DNA of 30,051 bases from UBA3210 sp002363635 (GTDB lineage Bacteria; Bacillota_I; Bacilli_A; RFN20; CAG-449): NCBI GenBank assembly GCA_946641515.1, contig CAMPBT010000012.1:1-30051 (forward strand), in the 5' to 3' direction. The notes below the pieces were generated by a model, which worked only from the letters and a program-made list of their open reading frames with translations, was not told the DNA's origin and ran no database searches. Both the position numbers and the translations under genes were made by a program. Positions within the stretch are counted from its first letter, which is position 1, and every line of letters begins with the position of its first letter. Below are positions 16,256 to 24,917 of this stretch, one piece after another.

Positions 16256-16699
16256 CTTTAAATCAATAATTAAATCTACAATGTTGTCTTCGTTAAAGAC
16301 TTTAATACCATTTTCTTGTAATAGTTTAGTAGTAATACCTCTACCTTCAACTTTTACTCTTTCAAACTTTCCATTATAAACTAGAGTAGAGCCGCATGAA
16401 GGTGAACCATTCTTTAATAATGCGTATTTAATATTGTTTTCTTTTGCGGTTTTTAAAGCGATTTTTGCACCATTTTTGAAATATTCAGTAACATCTAATC
16501 CAACTTCATTTTCAACTTTATCAGAAGAAACAATTTCTGAAGGAATACGAGGAGTAGGTAGACCAGAATCAACTTCTGGGCAAATAGGGACAAATTCTAC
16601 TACATCTAAGAGTTTTTTTACTTCTTCGTTTTCGTTGGAACGTCCATTCCATTTACATCTTTCACCAAGAAAGCATCTTGAAACTAAAATTTTAACCAT
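16238..16699 (-). CDS. DUF523 family protein
   Basis: DUF523 proteins are small, cysteine-containing proteins of unknown function that are widespread in anaerobes and are sometimes fused to DUF1722. The 153 residues show the family pattern: LVSRCFLGERCKWNG (Cys9, Cys15), then VPICPEVDSGLPTPRIPSE (Cys40), and KNGSPSCGS later, which together could bind a metal or cluster. The frame extends ten codons upstream (to 16729), but the ATG at 16699 sits just behind AGGAGG and gives the family N-terminus MVKILVSRC. It is transcribed away from the YgjP-like gene, with 71 bases between their starts. Its stop codon lies in the hairpin shared with the opposite gene. Confidence 0.9.
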   Translation of the reverse strand: MVKILVSRCFLGERCKWNGRSNENEEVKKLLDVVEFVPICPEVDSGLPTPRIPSEIVSSDKVENEVGLDVTEYFKNGAKIALKTAKENNIKYALLKNGSPSCGSTLVYNGKFERVKVEGRGITTKLLQENGIKVFNEDNIVDLIIDLKKNRLI

Positions 16700-16770
16700 A
16701 CATTCCTCCTTTTTGTTATATTTTCTCACTAAATCAATTATTATAATATTGTATCACGAGTAAAGATAAA

Positions 16771-17415
16771 ATGGAAAAGTTAGAAATTATCAATTTATAT
16801 GGTAAAGATGTAGTAGTAAATGTAAGAATTGCTAAAGCTAGAACTTATAAAGTCAGTATTGCTTATGGTCATTTATATGTTACTAGAACAGAAAGATATT
16901 CTTTAAATGAGATTAGAGATTTTTTATTACGTCTATTAAATGAAAAGAAAGTTGAAAAACTTCATAGTGAATTATTTGTAACTGATTCTTATATTGATAT
17001 TCTTGGACAACGTAAAAGACTTGTAAATTTATCTAAAGGACAAGTAAGAACATCTTCAGATGATTTTGTTGTTATTAACGATAAAGATTTAGAAAAGAAA
17101 TTAAAATCTCTTACAAAAGATATTGTAACTAGTAGAGTAAGACACTTTGAACAGTTAATGAATATCCCTGAACATACTGTTAAAATTACTAATATGCGTG
17201 CAGCACTTGGTAAAAATTATTATTTAAAGAGATTAATTACTATTGATAAAAATGTTATTCATTTTTCTTTAGAAGAAATTGATGCATTAGTAATTCATGA
17301 ACTAGCGCATTATTATCAACATAACCATTCAAAAGATTTTTATAACATTATTTTGACTTATTGCCCAAATTACAGGAAAATTATTAAAAAATTAATATAT
17401 GGAGAAAGAGTATGA
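16771..17415 (+). CDS. YgjP-like metallopeptidase domain protein (DUF45)
   Basis: A 214-residue cytosolic protein with the zinc-peptidase signature of the YgjP/DUF45 group: VIHELAHYYQHNHSKDF with H176, E177, H180, and H186 as probable third ligand. The N-terminal half (about 1-95) is beta-rich, as in the family. The RWGSC block usual before the HExxH motif is replaced here by NMRAALGKNY, so the protein is divergent; activity is not shown for most relatives. A perfect TATAAT lies at 16742-16747, and the ribosome site is weak (AAAGAT). The last four bases (ATGA) overlap the start of the RNA methyltransferase gene, giving a two-gene operon. Confidence 0.87.
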   Translation: MEKLEIINLYGKDVVVNVRIAKARTYKVSIAYGHLYVTRTERYSLNEIRDFLLRLLNEKKVEKLHSELFVTDSYIDILGQRKRLVNLSKGQVRTSSDDFVVINDKDLEKKLKSLTKDIVTSRVRHFEQLMNIPEHTVKITNMRAALGKNYYLKRLITIDKNVIHFSLEEIDALVIHELAHYYQHNHSKDFYNIILTYCPNYRKIIKKLIYGERV

Positions 17416-18131
17416 TTAAAGAAATAACTTCAACATCAAATCCCTTAATTAAAGAACTTGCTTCTTTATCTACTAAAGAGAAAAAAGAAAGAAATCTAGT
17501 CGTTATTGAAGGTAATGACTTAGTTGAACTTGCTTATGAAAAATCTTGTTTAGATTATTTATTTGTCTTAGAAGAAAATAGTACTTATAAAGATATTGAT
17601 CAATATATAACTAGTGAAGCAGTATTAAAGAAATTATCTTCAAATAAATCAGTTCCTCATATTATTGGAATTGCCCATATTCCTACAAAAAACACTGAAA
17701 AAGGTAATAAATTTATTTATTTAGATGGTGTTCAAGATCCTGGTAATGTTGGTACTATTTTAAGAACTGCTTTAGCCTTTGGATATGATGGAGTAGTATT
17801 ATCTTCAGATTCAGCATCTTTATATAATGAAAAAACTATTCAATCTTCTAAAGGTGCAATATTTAAAATTCCTACTTATCAAAAATTATCTTTAGAAGAG
17901 CTTAAAAATGAAGGATATCAATTAATCGCGACTACATTACAAAAAGCTATTGATTATCGTGATGTTAAATTAAATGATAAATTCGTTATTATTGTAGGTA
18001 ACGAAGGCCAAGGCATTAAAGAATCAACTTATGAAATAGCAGATGTTACTGTAAAAATCCCTATGGACAATATTGATTCGTTAAATGTCGGTGTTGCTGC
18101 TGCTATTTTACTTAACCATTATAGATTTTAA
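17412..18131 (+). CDS. TrmH/SpoU-family RNA 2'-O-methyltransferase
   Basis: A SPOUT enzyme transferring methyl from S-adenosylmethionine to a ribose of rRNA or tRNA. The 239 residues have an N-terminal substrate-binding domain (SpoU_sub_bind-like, about 1-90; TSNPLIKELASL, VIEGNDLVELA), then the three motifs: YLDGVQDPGNVGTILRTA (103-120), VIIVGNEGQGI (192-202), and VKIPMDNIDSLNVGVAAAIL (214-233), which form the knotted AdoMet site. The ATG overlaps the upstream stop by four bases. Which nucleotide is modified cannot be told from sequence alone. Two hairpins follow the stop codon. Confidence 0.93.
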   Translation: MIKEITSTSNPLIKELASLSTKEKKERNLVVIEGNDLVELAYEKSCLDYLFVLEENSTYKDIDQYITSEAVLKKLSSNKSVPHIIGIAHIPTKNTEKGNKFIYLDGVQDPGNVGTILRTALAFGYDGVVLSSDSASLYNEKTIQSSKGAIFKIPTYQKLSLEELKNEGYQLIATTLQKAIDYRDVKLNDKFVIIVGNEGQGIKESTYEIADVTVKIPMDNIDSLNVGVAAAILLNHYRF

Positions 18132-18135
18132 TTAT

Positions 18136-18165
18136 AAGAACTTGTAAAAAGCAGGTTCTTTTAGA
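18136..18165 (+). terminator. First hairpin after the TrmH gene
   Basis: AAGAACTT (18136-18143) pairs with AGGTTCTT (18153-18160), one G-U, then TTA. A weaker terminator just past the stop codon. Confidence 0.5.
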
Positions 18166-18169
18166 GCAG

Positions 18170-18214
18170 GCTCCATATCAACGATTATGATTCGTTAGTG
18201 TGGAGCTTTTTTTT
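18170..18214 (+). terminator. Second, stronger terminator after the TrmH gene
   Basis: GCTCCA (18170-18175) pairs with TGGAGC (18201-18206), and AACGA with TCGTT inside, followed by eight or more T. It isolates the AbiE region from upstream reading. Confidence 0.75.
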
Positions 18215-18417
18215 GCAAAATAATATGACAAATAATGTTACATGTTCAAGGCACACTTTCTTCAAAAATTATGAATGAATTAATATGTAATGTTTTATAT
18301 AAATGTAGAGCAATAGAAACTTCCTACAGGAAAAGGGAGTGAACAAAGTCAAAAGTGGACATTTATATTGAATATTTAATTACGGATGGTATCTAAATTC
18401 GCTATTTGCTCCGCTAT
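18215..18417. other. Noncoding stretch before the AbiE module
   Basis: No credible gene is present. The sequence is A/T-rich with short purine-rich pieces around 18320-18350 and leads into the paired hairpins at 18418-18509. It may be a left border of acquired DNA, but no end repeats or target duplication were found. Confidence 0.4.
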
Positions 18418-18522
18418 CTGCTATTCAATAGCAGTACATGGTGAAAATTATGCAAAAATATTGTTAAAATGTTTGATTTTCTCCAACAACTGCTATAAAA
18501 TAATAGTAGAAGGTGAAAATAA
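18418..18522 (+). promoter_or_regulatory. Paired hairpin repeats and promoter before AbiEi
   Basis: Two related units, each a hairpin followed by GGTGAAAAT. Unit 1: CTGCTAT (18418-18424) and ATAGCAG (18428-18434), then TACATGGTGAAAATTATG. Unit 2: CTGCTAT (18490-18496) and ATAGTAG (18503-18509), then AAGGTGAAAATAAATG, which is the real AbiEi start. An extended -10, TGTTAAAAT (18462-18470), lies between them. AbiEi antitoxins are known to repress their own operon through inverted repeats, so these are candidate operators. Unit 1 begins a five-codon frame (18449-18466) that ends at once in TAA. Confidence 0.45.
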
Positions 18523-19113
18523 ATGATTTTGAGCACGAATGTTATCTTAGATCAACTAAAGAATTATGCCAACCCTTACGGAAAGATGGGCCGCCTTGTA
18601 AAGGAAGGAAAGCTTATACCTCTAACGAAGGGATTGTATGAGAACAACGCAAATGTGTCAGGGGTATTTTTGGCTAACGCAATCTACGGTCCATCCTATA
18701 TTTCATTCAATTATGCTTTGGCATATTATGGGTTGATTCCTGAAGCGGTCTATGAGTTTACAAGCGCAACTACAGAAAAGAAAAAGAAGAAGTCGTTCAG
18801 CAACCGTTTTGGGACATTTTCTTATAGAGATGTACCTGTTGATGCGTACCCATATGGGGTCAACATCATTGAAGAAGGCGGTTATTCATTCATGATAGCC
18901 TCAAAAGAGAAGGCTCTTTGCGATAAGCTTTACGAGCTTCCTCCAGTAAAAAACCTAAAGGAACTTGAAGAATTATTGTTCAACGACATGAGAATTGATG
19001 AAACTGAATTCGATAGCCTCAATAGAGAGGACATTTATTTCATAGCGCCAAAATATCGTGTTAACAATCTAAAGCACCTAGTAAATTACCTAAGGAGAAG
19101 ACACCATGAATAG
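18523..19113 (+). CDS. abiEi: AbiEi-family antitoxin / transcriptional regulator
   Basis: This 196-residue protein matches the AbiEi antitoxins of type IV toxin-antitoxin pairs: an N-terminal winged-helix region (about 1-60; NPYGKMGRLVKEGKLIPLTKGLYEN), then YISFNYALAYYGLIPE and the C-terminal domain with KEKALCDKLYELPP. AbiEi represses its promoter and counters AbiEii without binding it directly. It overlaps the toxin gene by 8 bases, which is typical of the pair. The ATG follows AAGGTGAAAATAA. Codon use differs from the neighbours: more AAG, AAC, GGC and CTx codons and higher GC, suggesting recent acquisition. Confidence 0.88.
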   Translation: MILSTNVILDQLKNYANPYGKMGRLVKEGKLIPLTKGLYENNANVSGVFLANAIYGPSYISFNYALAYYGLIPEAVYEFTSATTEKKKKKSFSNRFGTFSYRDVPVDAYPYGVNIIEEGGYSFMIASKEKALCDKLYELPPVKNLKELEELLFNDMRIDETEFDSLNREDIYFIAPKYRVNNLKHLVNYLRRRHHE

Positions 19114-19969
19114 CATAATCGATGAGATGTTGAAAAATTACCAAACGGAGACTTTGGACGAAAAGAAGAATGCTGTAAAAGAAATAATCCAGGAAGTAGT
19201 TCTGTGTGGGCTTGCGAGAGCAAAGTTTTTTGAAAAGGCAGCCTTTTATGGTGGAACCGCATTAAGGATTTTTTATGGCCTAGATAGATTCAGCGAGGAT
19301 TTGGATTTCTCTCTTAAGAAACCCGATAATGATTTTGACCTTTCCTCTTACTTCCCAATTCTAGAGAAAGAGGTTAGGGCGTTTGGTTTGAATCTGAAGG
19401 TCGAGGAAAAGCAAAAGACAGCGGATTCGAACGTCAAATCAGCTTTCTTAAAAGGAAACACTAAAGAGCATTTGCTTCTATTCTACACCAATGATGATTT
19501 TTCATCAGGTGTCAATAGGGACGAGGTTTTAAGAATTAAATTCGAGGTAGATACCAATCCGCCTAGCGGGGCTGGATACGAATACAGGTATTCTCTTAAA
19601 CCCGCTCCATATGAAGTGACGCTTTATGATTTGCCATCACTTTTTGCAGGGAAGGTGCATGCTGTCCTTTGTAGAGGCTGGAAGAATAGAATCAAGGGAC
19701 GTGACCTATACGATTATGTTTTCTATTTGCAAAGAGGCGCGGCTTTAAACCTTGAAAACCTTAAGCAGAAGCTCATCCAATCAAACGCGTGGAAAGTGGA
19801 AGACGAATTAACTCTAGACAAAGTAAAGAAGATGCTTTGCGAGCGATTCGACGGGATTGATTTCGAAAAGGCAAAAGATGATGTCAAAGATTTCATAAAA
19901 GATAAATCAGTTTTGGACGTGTGGTCGGTTGACTTCTTCAAAGCCATCACAAAGCAAATATCACAATAA
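19106..19969 (+). CDS. abiEii: AbiEii-family nucleotidyltransferase toxin
   Basis: The 287 residues carry the four AbiEii motifs: GGTALRIFYGLDRFSEDLDF with GGT at 49-51 and the metal-binding D65 and D67; KFEVDT (145-150) with a further acidic position; and AGKVHAVLCR (181-190) with K183, followed by KGRDLYDYVFYL (197-208) with D200 and D203. AbiEii proteins are nucleotidyltransferases of the DNA polymerase beta fold; characterised relatives stop growth, with GTP or tRNA as substrates depending on the member. All key residues are present, so the toxin looks intact. It is coupled to abiEi by an 8-base overlap and shares its foreign base composition. No other phage or mobile gene is adjacent. 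Confidence 0.92.
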   Translation: MNSIIDEMLKNYQTETLDEKKNAVKEIIQEVVLCGLARAKFFEKAAFYGGTALRIFYGLDRFSEDLDFSLKKPDNDFDLSSYFPILEKEVRAFGLNLKVEEKQKTADSNVKSAFLKGNTKEHLLLFYTNDDFSSGVNRDEVLRIKFEVDTNPPSGAGYEYRYSLKPAPYEVTLYDLPSLFAGKVHAVLCRGWKNRIKGRDLYDYVFYLQRGAALNLENLKQKLIQSNAWKVEDELTLDKVKKMLCERFDGIDFEKAKDDVKDFIKDKSVLDVWSVDFFKAITKQISQ

Positions 19970-20183
19970 ATGACACAATAAAACTAACAGAACTTAAGCA
20001 ATTAGTATAAAGTGAAATAGAATAAGACCCTTATGTCACTAAAGAAAAAATGGGAAAAGTGTGGGCGGTCATCTATAACATTTCAAAGAGTTTTGGATAG
20101 TTTAAAAGAAAAAAGATGATTGAACGAAAAGGTTCTAATAAAACAGGCTATTAGGAAAAACAAAGTAAAAAATAGCAAACTCA
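19970..20183. other. Noncoding stretch after the AbiE module
   Basis: It holds a 28-codon frame (20033-20119) without ribosome site or recognisable product, and otherwise A-rich sequence. Composition returns to that of the chromosome towards 20150. Confidence 0.4.
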
Positions 20184-20226
20184 AAAAAGGACTAGTTTTC
20201 AAAGCGTGAAGACTAGCCTTTTTAAA
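20184..20226 (+). terminator. Terminator after the AbiE module
   Basis: AAAAAGG-A-CTAGT (20184-20195) pairs with ACTAGCCTTTTT (20212-20223) with one bulged A and a loop of about 16 bases, ending in T. The A/T-rich arms make it usable in both directions. Confidence 0.75.
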
Positions 20227-20303
20227 TTTGTCATATAAAGTGCGCTCATTTGTTTACAGTTTTTATATTTTATATAAATAATTATTTTAATTAGTTAAAA
20301 AGT

Positions 20304-20332
20304 TTGAACTTTTTATATATTTAATATAAAAT
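20304..20332 (+). promoter_or_regulatory. Promoter of the ileS operon
   Basis: TTGAAC (20304-20309), 17 bases, TAAAAT (20327-20332). The transcript would start at about 20335-20339, right at the base of the T-box stem I. Confidence 0.65.
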
Positions 20333-20334
20333 GT

Positions 20335-20561
20335 CCCTAGAAACGTAGGAAAGACAAAAGCCAAGGTGACATGCTTAGAGAGCTACTGAACTGGTGAAAA
20401 GTAGTCATGGTGAACTTGAAACTAATCCCTTTCTAGTTACTTTCTTGAACCAATAGTAGGGAAAGTCGGTTGTTACGTTATAACTTTCTTCGAGTGCCTC
20501 GTAAAAGAGGAACTAAGGTGGTACCACGTATTATGCGTCCTTAGGCTAAGGGCGTTTTTTT
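20335..20561 (+). promoter_or_regulatory. T-box riboswitch, isoleucine type
   Basis: A leader RNA that reads uncharged tRNA and lets transcription pass when isoleucyl-tRNA is short. Stem I is closed by CTAGAAA (20337-20343) with TTTCTAG (20431-20437), and contains the AGAGAG motif near 20378. An ATC codon at 20425-20427 is a fitting Ile specifier on the 3' side. The conserved T-box AACTAAGGTGGTACCACG is at 20511-20528, whose GGTGG bulge binds the tRNA acceptor end. The terminator is CGTCCTTA (20536-20543) with TAAGGGCG (20547-20554) and seven T (20555-20561). The specifier was set by position and by the ileS gene; the overlapping CTA cannot be excluded by eye. Confidence 0.93.
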
Positions 20562-20580
20562 GTGCCCTAAAGGAGAAATT

Positions 20581-23325
20581 ATGGAATTAAAGAAAACAGT
20601 ATTTATGGGTAAGACAGCTTTCGAAATGAGAGGTAATCTTGCTCAAAGAGAACCAGTGATGTTAAAGTCCTGGCAAGACGAAGATCTTTATCATCAATTA
20701 CAAGAAAAGAATAAAGATGCTAGAGAATACGTCTTACATGATGGCCCACCATACGCAAATGGTGATATGCACACAGGCCACATGCTTAACAGAATTTTAA
20801 AAGACGTTGTTTTAAGATATAAAGGAATGTCTGGTTTTAAGACACCTTTTTATCCAGGTTGGGATACTCATGGTCTTCCAATTGAAAACGCAGTTACAAA
20901 ATCAGGCGTTAACAGAAAGACAACTCCACCAGTAGAATTTAGAAAGAAATGTGAAGAATATGCTTATAAGCAAGTCGATAGACAAAAAGCTCAAGTTCAA
21001 AGACTTGGTATTTTAGCAGACTTTGACAATAAGTACATGACTTTACAACATTCTTTTGAAAGAGATGAAATCGAAGTCTTCAAACAGATGGCATTAAAAG
21101 GTTTAATTTACAAAGGATTAAAACCAGTTTATTGGTCACCATCATCAGAATCAGCATTAGCAGAAGCTGAAATTGAATACTACGATGTTGAAGCAAAGAC
21201 TATCTATGTTAAGTTCCGCGTTAAAGATGGTAAAGGTTTATTAACAAGCGATGACTATTTTGTAATTTGGACAACTACACCTTGGACAATTCCAGCAGAT
21301 ACAGCAGTATGTTTAAACCCATTATATGAATATGGCTTATTCAAAACAAATAAAGGTAATTTAGTCTTCTTAGCATCAATGGTTGATTCATTAAAAGAAA
21401 TTTTAGGATTAACAGAATGTGAACTTGTTAAGACATTTAAAGGTCAAGACCTTGAAATGATTACTTGTGTCCATCCTTTATATGATGATAGAGAATCACT
21501 TGTTATTGTCGGTAGCCACGTTACTGATGATTCAGGTACAGGTTGTGTTCATACAGCAGGCGGACACGGTGTTGATGACTTCAATGCATGTGCAAAATAC
21601 GGAATCCCTCCATATTGTCCAGTTGATGAACATGGTTTCATGGATGAAACAACAGGCGAAAGACTTGCTGGTAAATTCTATGAAGACGCTAATGAAGAAG
21701 TCGTTAAATGGTTAGATGAAAAAGGCATCTTACTCCATATGGAAAAGATCGTTCACTCATATCCACACGATTGGAGAACTAAAAAACCAGTTATCTTTAG
21801 AGCAACACCACAATGGTTCTGTTCAATTGATAAGATTAGAGATGATATCTTAAAAGCAATCGACGAAGTAAATTGGACTCCTTCATGGGGTAAATTAAGA
21901 ATGCACAACATGATCAAAGATCGTGCTGACTGGTGTATTTCTAGACAAAGACTTTGGGGCGTACCTCTTCCAATTATCTATAACGAAGATGGTTCTGCAA
22001 TTATGGAAGAAGAAGTCTTTAACCACATTGAAGATTTAGTAGAAAAATATGGTTCAAACGTTTGGTTTGAAAGAGATGCAAAAGATTTATTACCAGAAGG
22101 TTATACTAACCCACATTCACCAAATGGTAACTTTAGAAAAGAAACAGACATCATGGATGTTTGGTTTGACTCAGGTTCATCATTTATGACTGAAAGAAGA
22201 AGAGGTTACTCCTTCCCAACAGATTTATACTTAGAAGGTTCTGACCAATACAGAGGTTGGTTCAACTCATCACTTATTATTTCAGTTGCTACAACTGGTA
22301 AAGCTCCATATAAGAACGTATTATCACATGGTTTCATCTTAGATGAAAAAGGTCAAAAGATGTCAAAATCTTTAGGCAATGGTGTTGATCCACAGAAGAT
22401 TATCAATGTTTATGGCGCTGATGTCCTTAGATTATGGTGCGCTACAGTTGATTACCAAGCAGACGTTAGAATTGGTGATGAACTTGTAAGAAAAGTTTCT
22501 GAAACATATAGAAAGATTAGAAACTACTTCAAATTCATGCTTGCAAACTTATCTGATTCAGATGAAACATTATTCAACCCTGAAAAAGATTCAGTTAAGA
22601 AGTTTAGCAAATTATCAACTTATATGCTTGCAGAACTTGAAGAAGTTAAGAATAAAGTCTTAGATTACTATGACAATTACGATTTCCCTAATGCAATGTC
22701 TACATTAAATAACTTCTTAGCAGGTGATTGTTCTTCATTATATTTCTCAGTTGCTAAAGACGTTCTTTACTGTGATGCTATGAAATCTGAAATTAGAAAA
22801 GAATATCAAACAGTTATCTATAGAATCACTGAAACATTAATGAAATTATTCGCTCCAGTCCTTTGCTACACAATGGATGAAGCTTACCAAGCACTTCCTT
22901 ACCATAAGGCAACAAGAATTGTTCTTGATGATATGCCAGTAAGAACTCACGAATTTGATGAATCAGTCTTAAAAGAATTTGATTCATTCAAGTTAGTTAG
23001 AGATGAAGTTATGAAAGCTTTAGAAGAAGCTAGAGCAAATGAAGTTATCAAGTCTTCTCAAGAAGCAGCAGTTAAATTAAATATCAAAGATGAAGCAGCA
23101 AAAGCTTTATACAAGTCATTCACTAAAGAAGAACTTAACTTATACTTCATTGTTTCAAGTGTTGACTTAGTCGACGAAAAGTTAGAAAAAGATTATAATT
23201 TAACTACAGTCAGTGTATCTCACCACCAGGGTGAAAAATGTGAAAGATGCTGGAACTACTTTGATGAATTATTCGAAGTTGAAGGCTCACATGTTTGCCC
23301 ACGTTGTAAAAAGGTTATTGCATAA
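20581..23325 (+). CDS. ileS: Isoleucyl-tRNA synthetase
   Basis: A class I synthetase that charges tRNA-Ile. The 914-residue length is normal for the bacterial type. Visible: the ATP-site GPPYANGDMHTGH (HIGH-type motif at 64-67), the editing-domain threonine-rich WTTTPWTIPADTA, GWDTHGLPIE, DWCISRQRLWGVPLPI, DVWFDSGSS, and KMSKS at 593-597. A C-terminal zinc finger, CERCWNYF then CPRC, is present, as in standard bacterial IleS. The frame could begin at a TTG at 20560, but that lies within the terminator T run; ATG 20581 follows AAAGGAG and gives the normal N-terminus. Controlled by the T-box before it. Its stop overlaps the lspA start by one base (TAATG). Confidence 0.98.
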   Translation: MELKKTVFMGKTAFEMRGNLAQREPVMLKSWQDEDLYHQLQEKNKDAREYVLHDGPPYANGDMHTGHMLNRILKDVVLRYKGMSGFKTPFYPGWDTHGLPIENAVTKSGVNRKTTPPVEFRKKCEEYAYKQVDRQKAQVQRLGILADFDNKYMTLQHSFERDEIEVFKQMALKGLIYKGLKPVYWSPSSESALAEAEIEYYDVEAKTIYVKFRVKDGKGLLTSDDYFVIWTTTPWTIPADTAVCLNPLYEYGLFKTNKGNLVFLASMVDSLKEILGLTECELVKTFKGQDLEMITCVHPLYDDRESLVIVGSHVTDDSGTGCVHTAGGHGVDDFNACAKYGIPPYCPVDEHGFMDETTGERLAGKFYEDANEEVVKWLDEKGILLHMEKIVHSYPHDWRTKKPVIFRATPQWFCSIDKIRDDILKAIDEVNWTPSWGKLRMHNMIKDRADWCISRQRLWGVPLPIIYNEDGSAIMEEEVFNHIEDLVEKYGSNVWFERDAKDLLPEGYTNPHSPNGNFRKETDIMDVWFDSGSSFMTERRRGYSFPTDLYLEGSDQYRGWFNSSLIISVATTGKAPYKNVLSHGFILDEKGQKMSKSLGNGVDPQKIINVYGADVLRLWCATVDYQADVRIGDELVRKVSETYRKIRNYFKFMLANLSDSDETLFNPEKDSVKKFSKLSTYMLAELEEVKNKVLDYYDNYDFPNAMSTLNNFLAGDCSSLYFSVAKDVLYCDAMKSEIRKEYQTVIYRITETLMKLFAPVLCYTMDEAYQALPYHKATRIVLDDMPVRTHEFDESVLKEFDSFKLVRDEVMKALEEARANEVIKSSQEAAVKLNIKDEAAKALYKSFTKEELNLYFIVSSVDLVDEKLEKDYNLTTVSVSHHQGEKCERCWNYFDELFEVEGSHVCPRCKKVIA

Positions 23326-24005
23326 TGAAAGAAAAATTACTCAAAGTTCATAATTGGTGTTTATCTCATTACGTATATTATTTCTTAGGAATGAGCGGAC
23401 TATTTTTAGTCGATATTGTTTCTAAAAAAGTGATTGAAGCCATTTTACTTGAGCAACCAGGTCATTATATTACAGTTATTCCAGGAGTAGGGGACAGAGG
23501 CTTCTTTGCCTTGTCCTTACTCTATAACACTGGAGCATTTGGAGGAATGCTTGGAGGAACTTTAGCAGGCAGAATTGTTTTAGTTTCTATTTCTTTAATT
23601 GCAACAGTAGTTATGTGCTGGGCTTTTGTTAAATATTTTAAGAATATGAACAAGGCTATGTTAATTGGGGTAATTTTATGTATTCCAGGTACATTTGGAA
23701 ACTTCATTGATAGATTCTTAATGGTATGTGGATTACAAGAAGGTGTAATTGATTTCTTATGGTTCGATTTAGGATTTAATTTAGGTCCTATCAACTTCCA
23801 TCCTTGGAATATCTTTAACATCGCAGATGCTTATTTAGTAGTAGGTATTATCGTCTTTTTAGTAGGTATGATAGTTAGTGATGTTAAAGCAGGTAAAAAA
23901 GAAAAAGTAGAAGAAGACAAAATTGCTCAAAATAAATTAGAACAAGATTATTTAAATGCTTTAAAAAAAGCTCAAGAAGAACAGAAAGAGAAGAAAGATG
24001 AATAA
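23325..24005 (+). CDS. lspA: Lipoprotein signal peptidase (signal peptidase II)
   Basis: A membrane aspartic protease that cuts the signal peptide from diacylated prolipoproteins. Four hydrophobic segments are visible (about 18-34, 78-103, 110-126, 165-183). The catalytic aspartates lie in FGNFIDRF (D129) and FNIADAYLVVG (D168), and YNTGAFGG corresponds to the conserved NxGAxxG region. The protein is longer than usual (226 residues) because of an insertion before the second aspartate and a charged cytoplasmic tail (about 187-226) with many Lys and Glu. It follows ileS with a 1-base overlap, the same order as in many bacteria, and overlaps the next gene by 8. Three lipoproteins encoded in this window would be its substrates. 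Confidence 0.95.
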   Translation: MKEKLLKVHNWCLSHYVYYFLGMSGLFLVDIVSKKVIEAILLEQPGHYITVIPGVGDRGFFALSLLYNTGAFGGMLGGTLAGRIVLVSISLIATVVMCWAFVKYFKNMNKAMLIGVILCIPGTFGNFIDRFLMVCGLQEGVIDFLWFDLGFNLGPINFHPWNIFNIADAYLVVGIIVFLVGMIVSDVKAGKKEKVEEDKIAQNKLEQDYLNALKKAQEEQKEKKDE

Positions 24006-24915
24006 AGTTATTATTGACGAAAACTATTCTAGTGAAAGACTTGATGCTTTCTTAACAAAAATCCTTGAAGGTAAGACTAGATCTTACTGTCAAAAGATGA
24101 TTGAAGAAGAAAGAGTTTTAGTCAATTCAAAAATCGTTACAAAGTCTTCTTTAAAATTAAAAGAAGGTGATGTAGTCGAATATGACTTACTTATCGATAA
24201 ACCTCTAGAAATCGTTAAAAAAGACATTAAACTTGATGTTTTATATGAAGATGAAGATTTACTGGTCATTAATAAACCAAGGGGAATGGTAGTTCATCCT
24301 TCTAATGGTCATTATGATGGAGACACATTAGTAAATGCTTTATTATATTCAGTTAAGGATTTATCTTCAATTAACGGTGTAGTTAGACCAGGTATTGTTC
24401 ATAGAATTGATAAAGATACTTCTGGTTTACTTGTAGTTGCAAAAAATAATGAGGCTCACTTATTTTTATCAGAACAATTAAAAGACCATTCAATGTATAG
24501 AGAATATATGGCAATTACTGAAGGAGTCATCTCTAATACTGATTTAAAGATTATTGCACCAATTGGAAAAGATCCAAACAATAGATTGAAAAGATGTGTA
24601 GATGTCTTTAATGGTAAAGATGCTGTCACATATGTTCATGTCATTGAAAGATTTAAATCTCACACATTAGTTTCATGTAAACTTGAAACTGGTAGAACTC
24701 ATCAAATTAGAGTCCATATGAAACATATTGGCTTCCCACTTGTTGGAGATCCAGTATATGGAAGAAGACATCAAACTATTCCTTGTGAAGGTCAGATGTT
24801 ACATGCTTACAAGATTACTTTTAAGCATCCTAGAACAAAAGAAATGATGACATTTACTTGTGAACCTGATGCAGAATTTAAAAGAGTTCTTGATATTATT
24901 AGAGAGGAAAAATAA
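23998..24915 (+). CDS. RluA/RluD-family RNA pseudouridine synthase
   Basis: The 305 residues hold an S4 RNA-binding domain (about 12-65; SERLDAFLTKIL, VLVNSKIVTKSS) and the pseudouridine synthase domain. The catalytic motif is HRIDKDTSGLLVVAKN (135-150) with D138 as the nucleophile. LEDEDLLV-type strand (VLYEDEDLLVINKPRGMVVHP), ETGRTHQIRVHM and GDPVYG follow, all typical. Its target is probably 23S rRNA, as for RluD, but the exact site is not set by sequence alone. The start overlaps lspA by 8 bases (ATGAATAA), so translation is coupled in the T-box operon. Confidence 0.95.
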   Translation: MNKVIIDENYSSERLDAFLTKILEGKTRSYCQKMIEEERVLVNSKIVTKSSLKLKEGDVVEYDLLIDKPLEIVKKDIKLDVLYEDEDLLVINKPRGMVVHPSNGHYDGDTLVNALLYSVKDLSSINGVVRPGIVHRIDKDTSGLLVVAKNNEAHLFLSEQLKDHSMYREYMAITEGVISNTDLKIIAPIGKDPNNRLKRCVDVFNGKDAVTYVHVIERFKSHTLVSCKLETGRTHQIRVHMKHIGFPLVGDPVYGRRHQTIPCEGQMLHAYKITFKHPRTKEMMTFTCEPDAEFKRVLDIIREEK

Positions 24916-24917
24916 AT

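Noticed and set aside
20033..20119. 28-codon frame after abiEii (MSLKKKWEKCGRSS...)
   Set aside because: No ribosome site, no recognisable family and too short to judge; a transposase remnant was considered but no supporting ends or other fragments were found.
20423..20425. CTA as the T-box specifier codon (leucine)
   Set aside because: The overlapping ATC at 20425-20427 fits isoleucine and the downstream ileS gene.
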